Assembly: GCF_000715075.1 (NCBI RefSeq)
Contig: NC_134082.1
Coordinates: forward strand, 63,141,466 to 63,205,465
Source: Nicotiana tabacum
Taxonomy: Eukaryota > Streptophyta > Magnoliopsida > Solanales > Solanaceae
DNA length: 64,000 nt
Direction of reading: 5' to 3'
A program made the position numbers and the translations under genes. The notes beneath the pieces were generated by a model. That model saw only the letters and a list, made by a program, of their open reading frames with translations, was not told where the DNA came from and ran no database searches. Of the stretch, positions 22,905-32,353 are shown one piece after another. How positions within the stretch are numbered: the stretch's first letter is position 1; each line of letters begins with the position of its first letter.

Positions 22905-24154
22905 ATGAAAAGGGCTGTTGAAAATCTCATAGAACAAAAGCGAATAGTGATAAAGGATGAAGAAATTCTTAATGTGACCAACAACCCATTACCGGCTCAC
23001 AACAACGGGTCGGTTATTGGAATAATTTGTGAAGATAAGGAGTTTGATCTTGCTTTGAAAGCCATAATTGCAATCACTGATGTCGAGAAGAAGCCAAAAG
23101 CTGCTGCAAAACAAGACAAGGGGGAGAAGAAGAGTAAACCCACCCCTCAAAATATAGAAAAGGTAGTGGAAACCAAAACTAGGGCAGTACTCCCAAAAGA
23201 TGCCATTTTTTATGTTCCCCGGGGTCACAGGAAAGAACAAATGACATTGATCCCTCCAAGAAGATTCGAGCTGAACAAGGGATCTAAGATATACGTGCCT
23301 AAGGGGACCTATGTGGTACGGGGGCCAGTAATTTCACCAAGGCTGAATGAGCCTGTGGTTATTGGCTGCACACCGCAAAGGCCCATGACAAATCCTACTG
23401 TCGTCCCATGGAATTACAACAAGGCGATAGTAACCTACAAGGGAAAAGAGGTCCTAAGAGAAGCAAATGAAACTAACCTAGCTGAGAAATACCTTAATGT
23501 GGGAGAGATGAACAATGCCAAGAAGAAACGCTTCCCGATCAAAAAGCCAGTTAGTGCCGAAGAAGCATAAGAGTTCTTCCAAAAAATGAAAATTGTGGAC
23601 TATGAGATAATTGACCAACTCCGAAAGTCTCCTGCTCAGGTCTCTTTGTTGTCTCTGCTAATAACCTCAACTGAGCATCAGAAAGTGTTGATAAAAACCC
23701 TCAATAAAGCTTATGTTCCAATTGAAACCACTGTGGAACAATTGGAAAGGATGGCAAAAAGATTCTTCGCAACCAATTAGATTTCCTTTAGCAAGAATGA
23801 TTTGCCCCAGAGGGAGCCACCCACAACAAAGCCCTCCATTTGACGGTTAAGTGTGAGGGGTACTATAGCGGGTCCGGAGTTGATATCTTCCCTCTCTCAA
23901 CTTTGCAAAGAATGGAGATTGGGACTGAGCGAATCAGGCCTAACAATGTCTGTGTGCATTCCATTGATGGCATCAAGAGAGATACCATAGGCGAGATCGA
24001 TTTGATTTTGACTATTGGTCCTGTGGATTTCGAGGTGACATTTCAAGTCATAGACATGGACATTTATTATAATTTCCTCTTGGGAAGACCTTGGTTTCAC
24101 GCGGTAGGGACTGTACCTTCCACTTTTCACCAGATGGTGAAATTTGAGTATTAA
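22905..24154 (+). pseudogene. Protease region of element B
   Basis: Directly follows gag in frame. The first part (22905-23570) is a Lys/Glu-rich linker ending near KKPVSAEEA, then MKIVDYEIIDQLRKSP. The aspartic protease part has YYSGSGVDIFPLSTL where the active-site Asp is expected; the Asp is absent, replaced around SGSG. The C-terminal half has LILTIGPVDFEVTFQVIDM and LLGRPWFH. Stops lie at 23568 and 23778 with a frame change near 23830. The enzyme is very unlikely to be active. Confidence 0.82.
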
Positions 24155-24234
24155 TAACAAAAAATATAGTTTATTAAGCTTTCGATGTGGTGGTCGTAGA
24201 TCAATATGAGGAGGGAAGCCCTTGTCCTTAGCAT

Positions 24235-24690
24235 TTTCTATTAAAGGCATCCATCATGGTCATTGCTGAAATGATCAAGCATGGTTATAAGCCTGGGAAG
24301 GGACTCAGGGTATTATTGCAAGGTATCACAGAACCTATCACTCTACCTGCCAGCAAGAAGTTCTTCGGTGTGGGATTTCGTGCCACAGAAGCTCATGTGA
24401 TATAGGAAAATAAATGAAAGAGAAATGGTTGGGTTTTACCTCAGCCGGTTCCGCATCTCTACAAAACATTCGTCAGGCCCAAGTACAACAAAAAAGAAGA
24501 AGATGAGGCCTTCACGGTTGAGGAAATTGAGGACATATGTGGAGCCATGAGGCAAATGTTGTATGAAACCCACATGGTTCAGCTGGAAGAAGGCTAGAGC
24601 ACCGCTGAGGTGCTGTATATGGGGCCCAATGCCAAGTTGCAAAATTGGAAGGCTACTCTGTTCCCAGTTAGGCGGGAATCCCAGTAGTCC
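24235..24690 (+). pseudogene. G-patch-like domain of element B, between protease and RT
   Basis: The frame reads MVIAEMIKHGYKPGKGL, then a block with LQGITEPITLPASKKFFGVGF. HGYKPGKGL matches the core of a G-patch, a short glycine-rich RNA-binding motif. A tail with FVRPKYNKKEEDEAFTVEEI continues to about 24690. Element A has the matching LGKGMGASLQGI. A stop follows HVI near 24400. G-patches also sit after protease in betaretroviruses, so the placement is notable. Confidence 0.62.
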
Positions 24691-24699
24691 ATTCTTGCC

Positions 24700-24935
24700 A
24701 CCTTTTCTGCATTACGAGTTATTTCAGGGTGTAGCTCGGATGTTTCTTTTTGTTTATTTTCTTTAAATTCCAATGTAAACCATGGTATCTTCAAAATTCA
24801 ATGAAATGAAATCAATATTTTATCGTTCATGAATATCTGTCTATTCTATCTGATTTTTGTTATTTTTTCTTATTTCTTCTTTCAATTCTAATAATACGAC
24901 TTTAAATAACATGACATGCTTGCGGACTTTATACC
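24700..24935 (+). other. Intron-like spacer between G-patch and RT in element B
   Basis: T-rich and non-coding, bounded by TTATTTCAGGGTGT and by ATGACATGC. It aligns with the spacer of element A at 4535-4745. Contains AATGAAATGAAATC in the middle. Fits the known pol intron of Ogre elements; splice borders are not clear in this copy. Confidence 0.55.
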
Positions 24936-24959
24936 CAGATCCAAACACGCTATCTAATT

Positions 24960-26215
24960 GTGAAATAATGAATCAAGAACCGGAATATGATGAAGAAGAG
25001 GCTTTTAGGGAAATAAATTGAGAATTGGAATAATTTGAGAATAAACCTAAGCCAAACTTAAATGAAACCGAGCCGGTTAATTTGAGTAGTTCTGAAGAAG
25101 TCCAAGAAACCAAAATAAGCATTCACACATATGAATGAACCAGGGACGCATTGATCCAACTTTTGTTTGAATTCAAAGATGTGTTTGATTGGTCCTGCGA
25201 TGACATGCCAGGATTAAGTGTCAATTTGGTGGTCCACAAGTTGCCGACTTACCCCGATTATCCCCCTATCCAGCAAAAGAAAAGGTAGTTCAAAACTGAT
25301 ATCAGTGACAAGATTAAAGAAGAGGTCACAAAACAGTTGAATGCGGGGGTGATTTGAGTGGTCCGATACACCACCTGGTTAGCTAATATGGTTCCCGTGC
25401 CAAAGAAAGATGGGAAGACTCGACTGTGTTTTGACTACAGAGATCTGAACAAAGCAAGTCCCAAGGACAACTTCCCTTTGCCAAACATCCACATCCTTGT
25501 TGATAACTGTGCAAAACATGAGATACAGTTTTTCGTGGATTGTTATGCAGGATATCATCAGGTGTTAATGGATGAAGAGGATGCGGAAAAGACAGCTTTC
25601 ACCATACCCTGGGGAGCCTATTGTTACAGGGTCATGCCTTTTGGTTTGAAGAATGCTGGGGAAACTTATATGAGGGCTATGACTGCCATCTTTCATGACA
25701 TGATGCACCAAGAAATCGAGGTGTATGTGGACGATGTGATCATCAATTCCGGAACATAGGATGACCTTGTTCGGGACCTGAGAAAGTTCTTTGAGCGGCT
25801 GCGTAAATATGATTTGAATCTAAATCCAGCTAAATGGGCATTTGGGGTTCCGTCTGGCAAACTCTTGGGATTTATAGTCAGTCGGAGGGGAATCGAGCTA
25901 AACCCAACAAAGATAAATTCTATTCGGGATTTGCCTCCTCCAAGAACAAAGAAAGATGTTATGAGCCTGATGGGAAGGTTGAACTACATCGGCCGGCTCA
26001 TTGCTTAGTTGACATCCAAATGTGAGCCCATATTCATGCTGTTGAAGAAATATGCGGCAATTAAATGGATATATGAGTGTCAAGAAGCCTTTGACAAAAT
26101 CAAAGAATATTTGTTGAACCCGCCAGTCTTGGCCCTACCTGAACCGGGGAGGCCTTTATTTTCTGTATTTGACAGTCTTGGAGAATTCCTTCGGATGTGT
26201 CCTCGGGTAACATGA
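24960..26215 (+). pseudogene. Reverse transcriptase of element B
   Basis: An acidic linker (EPEYDEEEAFREI) leads into the RT. The main block at 25358-25759 has VPVPKKDGKTRLCFDYRDL, SPKDNFPLPNIH, an intact YVDDVII catalytic box and then a stop at 25757. The thumb and connection follow (GFIVSRRGIELN, MGRLNYIGRLIA), with TAG at 26006-26008 where element A still has CAG (Gln). A frameshift near 26200 ends this section. The catalytic residues are intact, but the frame is broken at least five times. Confidence 0.9.
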
Positions 26216-26545
26216 TGTGACTGGAAGGAGAGAGCAGGCAATCTATTATCTAAGCAAGAAATTTACCAGTTATGAAGCCAAATACACTTTGTTAGAAAGG
26301 ACTTGTTTGCACCTTAACTTGGATCGCTCAGAATCTTAGACATTACATGTTGGCCTACACGACTTATCTCATCACCAGGACGGACTCTCTGAAGTACATA
26401 TTCTAGAAGCCAATGCCCACAGGGAGGTTAGCAAAATGGCAAATCCTGCTCACTGAATTTGACATAGTCTATGTCATCCGGAATACAATGAAAGGCTCTA
26501 GCGGATCACCTAGCTGAAAACCCTGTCGATGATGAATATCAGCCC
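26216..26545 (+). pseudogene. Ty3-type RNase H of element B
   Basis: Continues RT after a frameshift: the CVLG-like block, EQAIYYLSKKF, YTLLERTC, and a diverged thumb-like tail with KWQILLTEFDIVYV. Stops occur around 26340 and 26406. It would degrade the RNA strand of the RNA-DNA hybrid. Confidence 0.8.
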
Positions 26546-27040
26546 TTGAGTACTTACTTCCTGGAAGATGAGGTAAATTCAGTTGAGTTAACATCAGAAG
26601 ACACCAATGCTTGGAAAATGTTCTTTGATGGAGCTATAAACGCAAAAGGTGTCGGGATTGGGGCAATTTTGATCTCACCCGATGGTCAACACTATCCAGC
26701 TACAGTCCAACTTCGATTTTTCTGCACAAACAACACTGTTGAGTATGAAGCCTGAATTCTGGGTATGAATATGACAATCGACCAAGATGTTGAAGAACTA
26801 TTGATCATGGGAGATTCGGACTTGATTATCCGACAAGCTCAGGGTGAATGGGAAACTCAAGATGTCAAGGTTATTCCATACAAGGAACATGTGGAGGATC
26901 TTAGTAAATGGTTCAAGTCAGTCGAGTTTAGGTACATTCCTCATTTTCACAATGAGTTGGCCGATGCACTCGCTACTTTGGCCTCGATGTTACCATATCC
27001 AGGCAATCTACACATTGACCCGTTGGAAATCCAAATTTGA
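26546..27040 (+). pseudogene. Second (archaeal-type) RNase H of element B
   Basis: MFFDGAINAKGVGIGAIL, NNTVEYEA, GDSDLIIRQAQG and HFHNELADALAT carry the Asp, Glu, Asp and Asp residues expected in a type I RNase H site. A single TGA at 26753-26755 (EYEA-stop) splits it; element A has TAC-like Tyr there. It sits between the normal RNase H and integrase, as in plant Tat elements. Confidence 0.82.
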
Positions 27041-28320
27041 GAAAGGCATAGTTACTGCAATACGGTTGAGATGAAACCAAATGTTCAGCCATGGTATCAT
27101 GATATCAAGAGATTTCTAAAAATGAAAGAATACCCTAAGCAAGCCAATGGAGATGAAAAGAGAACCATTAGAAGGCATGCCGACGATTTCTTCTTGAGCG
27201 GTGAGGTCTTATACAAAAGGACTCCAGATCTCAACTTGCTATGATGTGTGGATGCCGAAGAGGCAGAAAGAATCATGCATGAAGTGCACACAGGGGTGTG
27301 TGGATGCCACATGAATGGGTATGCTTTGACAAAGGAAATCCTTCGAGCATGCTATTACTGGATGACTATGGAAAACGATTGCTTCAGTTTTATCAGGAAA
27401 TGTCATCAGTGTCAGGTGCACGGCGATCCGATCCATGCACCACCTACAGAACTGCATCCCATGTCAGCACCGTGGCCGTTTGTTGCCTAGGGTATGGACG
27501 TCATTGGGCCGATCAAGCCAAAAGCTTCAAATGGGAATAGATTCATATTAGTCGCCATCGACTATTTCAAAAAGTGGCTTGAAGCAATTACTTTTAAAGC
27601 TATCACTAAGAAAGTTGTGGTAGACTTCGTGCACTCCAATATCATCTGCCATTTCGGTATTCCTGCAATGATCATTACAGATAATGCTGCAAACTTGAAT
27701 AGTCACTTGATGAGGGAGATATGTGAGCAGTTTAAGATCACGCATCAAAATTCTACCCCTTATCAGCCTAAAGCTAATGGTGTTGTTGAAGCACCAAACA
27801 AAAACATCAAGAAGATTTTGAGAAAGATGATCCAAAGTTCCAGGCAATGGCATAAAAAGTTGTCGTATGCATTGCTGGGATATCACACTACTGTGCGCAC
27901 ATCAGTCGGAGCAACCCCATAGTTATTGGTTTACGGCACTGAAGCTGTAATACCCGCCGAGATTGAAATTCCATCTCTTCGAATCATTGTTGAGGCTGAA
28001 ATTGAGGATAGTGAGTGGGTCAATACTCATATAGAACAGTTAATCTTAATTGATGAAAGCGAATGGTCGCAGTCTGCCACGGGCAGTTGTATTAATAAAG
28101 AATGGTCCGTGCTTACAACAAGAAAGTGCAGTCTAGGAACTTTGAAGTGGGGCAACTAGTTTTGAGGCGTATTCTCCCTCACCATCAGGAAGCAAAAGGA
28201 AAGTTTGCTCCTAACTGGAAGGGCCCATACATTATCAAAAAATTGTTGCAAAATGGGCGTTATACCTGGGAGACATCAAAAGAAATGACCCCGAAACAAC
28301 TGTAAATGCAGACGCAGTCA
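27041..28320 (+). pseudogene. Integrase of element B
   Basis: The zinc-binding part has EVHTGVCGCHMNGYALTKEIL and CHQC (27270-27420). The core has Asp in GMDVIGPIKP, Asp in IITDNAANL and Glu in KANGVVEAPNKN, so all three DDE residues are present. After VYGTEAVIPAE the C-terminal domain changes frame near 28100 and ends with WKGPYIIKKLLQNGRY. Stops at 27488 and 27920 interrupt it. The element A integrase (1050-2297) is closely similar. Confidence 0.9.
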
Positions 28321-28520
28321 AAAGGTACTATGTCTAGTTTTTCTGCAGCAACAACATTATCCGATAGGGATGACGAATGCTTTCATTCTCGCTACCCCAA
28401 ATACTCTACTCCTTTTCCAAATCTTTGAGTCAGTTACCTTTCTTTCATTACCCTCTTTGGAACCTGAAAATGTTTGTAAAAAAAAAGAAAAACAACAAAA
28501 TAACAAAACAAAATGTTTCC

Positions 28521-28580
28521 CTGAACTACGTTTGACTTGATTCTGAAAGGATACGTAGGCAGCCTCTATCTGGGGTTCAG
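28521..28580 (+). repeat. GATACGTAGG cassette, copy 3 (after integrase)
   Basis: CTGAACTACG, then TTGATTCTGAAAGGATACG, TAGGCAGCCTC and GGGGTTCAG. The equivalent copy in element A is at 640-712 on the minus strand. Confidence 0.85.
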
Positions 28581-28611
28581 TCACATCAAAACAAAAATCC
28601 AATTTCCCCCC

Positions 28612-28634
28612 AAAAAAGTAAAACTGGGGCAGAC
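28612..28634 (+). other. Internal PPT-like tract
   Basis: AAAAAAGTAAAACTGGGGCAG resembles the true PPT just before the 3' LTR (AAAGAGGGGCAG at 31716-31728). It might prime internal plus-strand synthesis. The similarity is seen; the role is inferred. Confidence 0.35.
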
Positions 28635-28796
28635 GTTATAATAGTTCGGCGATGATCCCGCCTGAATGGTTCCAAATTTGTAATTCGATCCAAATTTTTT
28701 CTACCCAAACATTGTTCAAGTCCTTTGATCAATCAGTGAAAGATGTTCAAAATTGGAAAATGCAGTTGTTTGGATCTGATGCAATCAAGATAAGAT

Positions 28797-28985
28797 AAAT
28801 AAAATGAGAGAGTCTTATTGATGAAAATCTACGGGCACCGTAAGGCGATGGTGAGTAGAGAAATTGAAATGAGAGAGTCTTGTTAGTGAAAACTCATGAA
28901 AGAGCACTATAAGGCAACAGTGAGAAGAGAAATGAGAGAGGTCGATTGGCGAAAACCTGCAAAGGGCACCATTGATCGAAAATAG
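28797..28985 (+). repeat. 3' UTR tandem repeat of element B, about 3 units of 63 bp
   Basis: Units share ATGAGAGAG, GAAAACT and GGGCACCGTAAGGCGA-like blocks, at about 28804, 28869 and 28932. This is the same repeat as 185-385 in element A. Confidence 0.85.
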
Positions 28986-29874
28986 GGAATTCCTTAAGAT
29001 CATCGGCAGATAAGAGTCCTGGAAAGATTACTCGGTGTTGAGACATGGATTAAGAAGGGTTTTGCAAGATCGGATGGCTGCACAGATCGGGCATCCAGTC
29101 CAAGAAGCATGTCATGTCTATTGAAGTCTGCATGCACTCCAGATAAGTCTTTCTTTCCTCCCTGAAAAAGGACGCTTGTCTGTAAATTTACTTTCATGTC
29201 CTTTGTTTACTTTTCTTTGAATCCCTTTTGGTTTAATTATTCTCCGAAACTAATAATAAAAAAAAGATGGCAGGATTGGTTTCACAAAGTTCTGCTTAAC
29301 AAAAACTAAATCCAAAGAAAAGCACCCATCCTGAGCGGATGCATCAAGTCGATCCCGACTGGCCAAGACAGCCGATGCTCCAAAGTCAAAATTATTGAAA
29401 ATGAAAGAATTCTAAAGTGAAGTGTCCATAAAGGCAGAATAAGATGAAAAGGCCAAAGTCCCATGTGGGCAAACCGTCATGTGAAATTTTGGAAAGTTGA
29501 GGTCCTCGGTTTTAAAAGAGAGATCGATCTCCAGAAAGCCAACAAACAACAAGGGTTCTCACCAAAAGAATTGGGCCGAGATCAAGTGATAAAAAACCAT
29601 CAAGGCCACAAAACCAACCACCGTTTCAAACTAACAATTATTCTTTGTTTGGAAACCTGAAACAGGTGCAATTCAAAGCAACCATGCAAGAAGAAGGTGC
29701 AGTCAAAAGAAATTGCGCAAGGGCTAAAAATAGTTTTGCAACAATGATCCATAAAGGAAATTCCCCTCCAAACTCTTTCTTGCATTTACTCATTCCATAA
29801 AATAAAAAGAGAGAATAAAACAAATTGAAAATAAAGGAAAAAAGAAAATTCAAAAACATGGTAGCCTAGGGTCC

Positions 29875-30980
29875 CTAATCTCTAGTTACGTTTTTTCTAA
29901 TATAGGGTCTCCACTCTCTAGTTGATTTTATTTTTAAGCATAGTGTCTCCATTTCCTAGTCGCCTTTTTCCAACATAGGGTCTCCACTCCTTAGTTGATT
30001 TTTTTTAGACATAGGGTCTCCACTCCTTAGTCGCCTTTCCAACATAGGGTCTCCACTCCCTAGTTGAGTTTATTTTTAGACATAGGGTCTCCACTCCCTA
30101 GTCGCCTTTGCCAACATAGGATATCCACTCCCTAGTTGAGTTTATTTTTTGACATATGGTCCCCACTCCCTATTCGTTTTTCCTACATAAAGTATCCAAT
30201 CCCTAGTTGAGTTTATTTTCAGACATGGGGTCTCCACTCCCTAGTCGTCTTTCCAACATAGGATCTCCATTCCCTAGTTGAGTTTATTTTTAGACATAGG
30301 GTCTCCACTCCCTAGTCGCCTTGCCAACATAGGGTCTCCACTCCCTAGTTGATTTTATTTTCAGACAAAGGGTCTCCACTCTCTAGTTAAGTTTATTTTT
30401 AGATACAGGGTTTCCACTCCATAGTCACCTTTTCCAACATAGGGTCTTCACTCTCTAGTTGAGTTTATTTTTAGACATAGGTTCTCCACTCCCTAGTCGC
30501 CTTGCCAACATAGGGTCTCCACTCCCTAGTTGAGTTTATTTTTAGACATAGAGTCTCCATTTCCTAGTTGAGTTTATTTTTAGACATAGGGTCTCAACTC
30601 CCTAGTCGCCTTTCCAACATAAGGTCTTCACTTCCTAGTTGAGTTTATTTTTAGACATAGGGTCTCCACTCCCTAGTTGAGTTTATTTTAGATATAGGGT
30701 CTCCACTCCCTAGTCGCCTTTTCCAACATAGGGTCTCCACTCCCTAGTTGAATTTATTTTTAGATATAGGGTCTCCACTCCCTAGTCGCCTTTTCCAACA
30801 TAGGGTCTCCACTCCCCAGTTGAGTTTATTTTTAGACATAGGGTCTTCACTCCCTAGTTGAGTTTATTTTTTAGACATAGGGTTTCCACTCCCTAGTTGT
30901 TTTTGCCAACATAGGGTCTCCACTCCCTAGTTGATTTTAGTTTAGATATAGGGTCTCCATTCCCTAGTCTCTTTTTCCCA
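29875..30980 (+). repeat. Satellite-like array of about 31 short monomers in the element B 3' UTR
   Basis: Each monomer contains ATAGGGTCTCCACTCCCTAG with minor changes. Two linkers mostly alternate: TCGCCTTTTCCAAC and TTGAGTTTATTTTTAGAC. This gives dimers of about 70 bp. I count about 31 CTAG-type cores by eye between 29881 and 30970, an average spacing near 35 bp. Several places have two long-linker monomers in a row (for example near 30550 and 30665), as unequal exchange would leave. Confidence 0.95.
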
Positions 30981-31548
30981 AGGATATACAATCCTGATTT
31001 TATTTCTTTCAATAAAGAAATAGTTTAGATTTTTGTTACAATAACTCACCAAATTTTCCTAGTGAAAACTAGGCAGAAAATTTTTGTTCGTTTGTTCACT
31101 TTGGCGCCTGAACAGGTTTTAACCATGAGGCATAGGGTTTGAGATGACCCAAAAGAAGAAGTCTCAACCCAATAAAAGAAAAGAAGAAACAAGAAAAGAA
31201 GTTTGAACTCAAGATGCAGAAGCGGAGAAAAGATGCAGACTATTCAAATTTGATTGAAGTCACAAGTTTTGCGTGTCCCGACCTGATCCGAAAAGCTGAA
31301 GAATGAAACATCAGTTGCAGCTAACGAGCATCAAGATTTAAATTAGAGTCTACAGGAAGAACCAGCCAAGACTCAAGATCAAGCTTCAGAAGATTTATAC
31401 ATATGAATCTTGTAACTCGTAGCTGATAGGCTTAACTAGTTTAGTTTTTCATCTTTCATTTTGGTGTAATAAAGAGCTCAGCAAGCAGAAACAGCAGCCA
31501 CAGTAGTGAAATCACAGTTCCCGGTAGCCCCAGGTACCAAAATTTCCA

Positions 31549-31611
31549 AAACTACACTAACCTGATTCCTTTATAGCCAAGGATATGTAGGCAACCTCTG
31601 AAGTAAGGTTC
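31549..31611 (+). repeat. GATACGTAGG cassette, copy 4 (near the PPT)
   Basis: AACTACACTAACCTGATTCC, then GGATATGTAGGCAACCTC and AAGGTTCAG. The C to T change in GATACG (now GATATG) is a CG-site transition. Confidence 0.8.
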
Positions 31612-31715
31612 AGTCAGGCTCTTTTAAAAAATGCTTCTCACGGAGTTTCAAATGGGCAAATATCCCTCGTGATTGCTCATTTTATCTTTGCCCGAAAACC
31701 CTTCGTGTCTCCGCG

Positions 31716-31729
31716 CAAAGAGGGGCAGC
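31716..31729 (+). other. Polypurine tract of element B
   Basis: CAAAGAGGGGCAGC directly precedes TGTGAGCATG of the 3' LTR at 31730. It would prime plus-strand DNA synthesis. Confidence 0.75.
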
Positions 31730-32335
31730 TGTGAGCATGTGATTTTTGCCCTATATGAAATACTCCTACATAATCCCAAGGAAATAGATTTTTCTTTTAA
31801 TTATTTGCCATTTTAGGAGTTTTTTTGTAGAATTTTATTAATTATTTGCATTTTTTGTGCATGTTTAATTTTTATTTAAATCATGAAAATACAAAAATAC
31901 TATGCATTTGCATTTGGGGTTTATTTTTACATGTTTAGGTTAATTAGTAAATTAGTTATTTTATAAAAATAAAAAATCACAAAAATGACTCACTTTTGCA
32001 TTTTTGCCGTTTAATTTTAAATTTGTAGTTCTTCTTTTAATTTAGAAGTTAATTAATTCTTTTAATTATCATGGTGGATTATTAGCTTAATTGTGTAAGT
32101 TAATCTAGGTTTTAGTTAATTGAATAGAAAAAGAAAACATTTATAAAAGGAAAAAAAGGAAATTGAGAATTTGTTTCAAAACCTTGAAATTGGGCCAATT
32201 TAGTTGAAAACCCATCCAGAATCTGCCTCAAATTCATGCCCAAACTCGACCCTTACCCAGTCCAATCATTCAGTCATAGGCAACTCAAACGACGTAGTAT
32301 GGAACCAAAACTATGTCGTTTTTAGTTCAAGAGTT
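31730..32335 (+). repeat. Truncated 3' LTR of element B
   Basis: Matches 13592 to about 14210 of the 5' LTR with point differences and small gaps, then stops. The remaining roughly 3.15 kb is missing, including the TATA box and the terminal CA. Confidence 0.92.
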
Positions 32336-32353
32336 GAAGAGTTTAGAACCAAA
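32336..32353. other. Filler DNA at the deletion junction
   Basis: Between LTR sequence ending GTTCAAGAGTT and Athila RT sequence is a short insert with GAGTTTAGAACCAAAACTC. GAACCAAAACT also occurs about 40 bases upstream (32302-32312) inside the LTR, so the filler looks copied from nearby, as in end-joining repair. Confidence 0.6.

Larger units (their letters stand above)
28321..31729 (+). other. Repeat-rich 3' UTR of element B
   Basis: About 3.4 kb between the integrase end and the 3' LTR with no credible gene. In order it holds cassette copy 3, an internal PPT-like tract, a three-unit repeat, roughly 0.9 kb of unique sequence, a 1.1 kb satellite-like array, a further unique stretch with cassette copy 4, and the PPT. 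Long repeat-bearing 3' UTRs are a known trait of Tat elements. Confidence 0.8.
13592..32353 (+). mobile_element. Element B: nested Ty3/gypsy Tat-lineage retrotransposon, about 18.7 kb
   Basis: Begins with LTR sequence TGTGAGCATG at 13592 inside the Athila RT. It contains a 5' LTR to 17350, PBS, leader, ORF1, gag, protease, G-patch, intron-like spacer, RT, RNase H, archaeal-type RNase H, integrase and a long repeat-bearing 3' UTR, then a PPT and the start of a 3' LTR (31730) that repeats the first roughly 600 bp of the 5' LTR. The 3' LTR is cut short near 32335 and joined by filler to the Athila RT. The size and gene order fit the large Ogre-type Tat elements. All ORFs carry stops or frameshifts. 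Confidence 0.93.

Noticed and set aside
29875..30980. CRISPR-like array
   Set aside because: Regular short repeats, but the spacers are just two alternating linkers, not unique sequences, and the setting is a plant retrotransposon 3' UTR. It is a tandem satellite.
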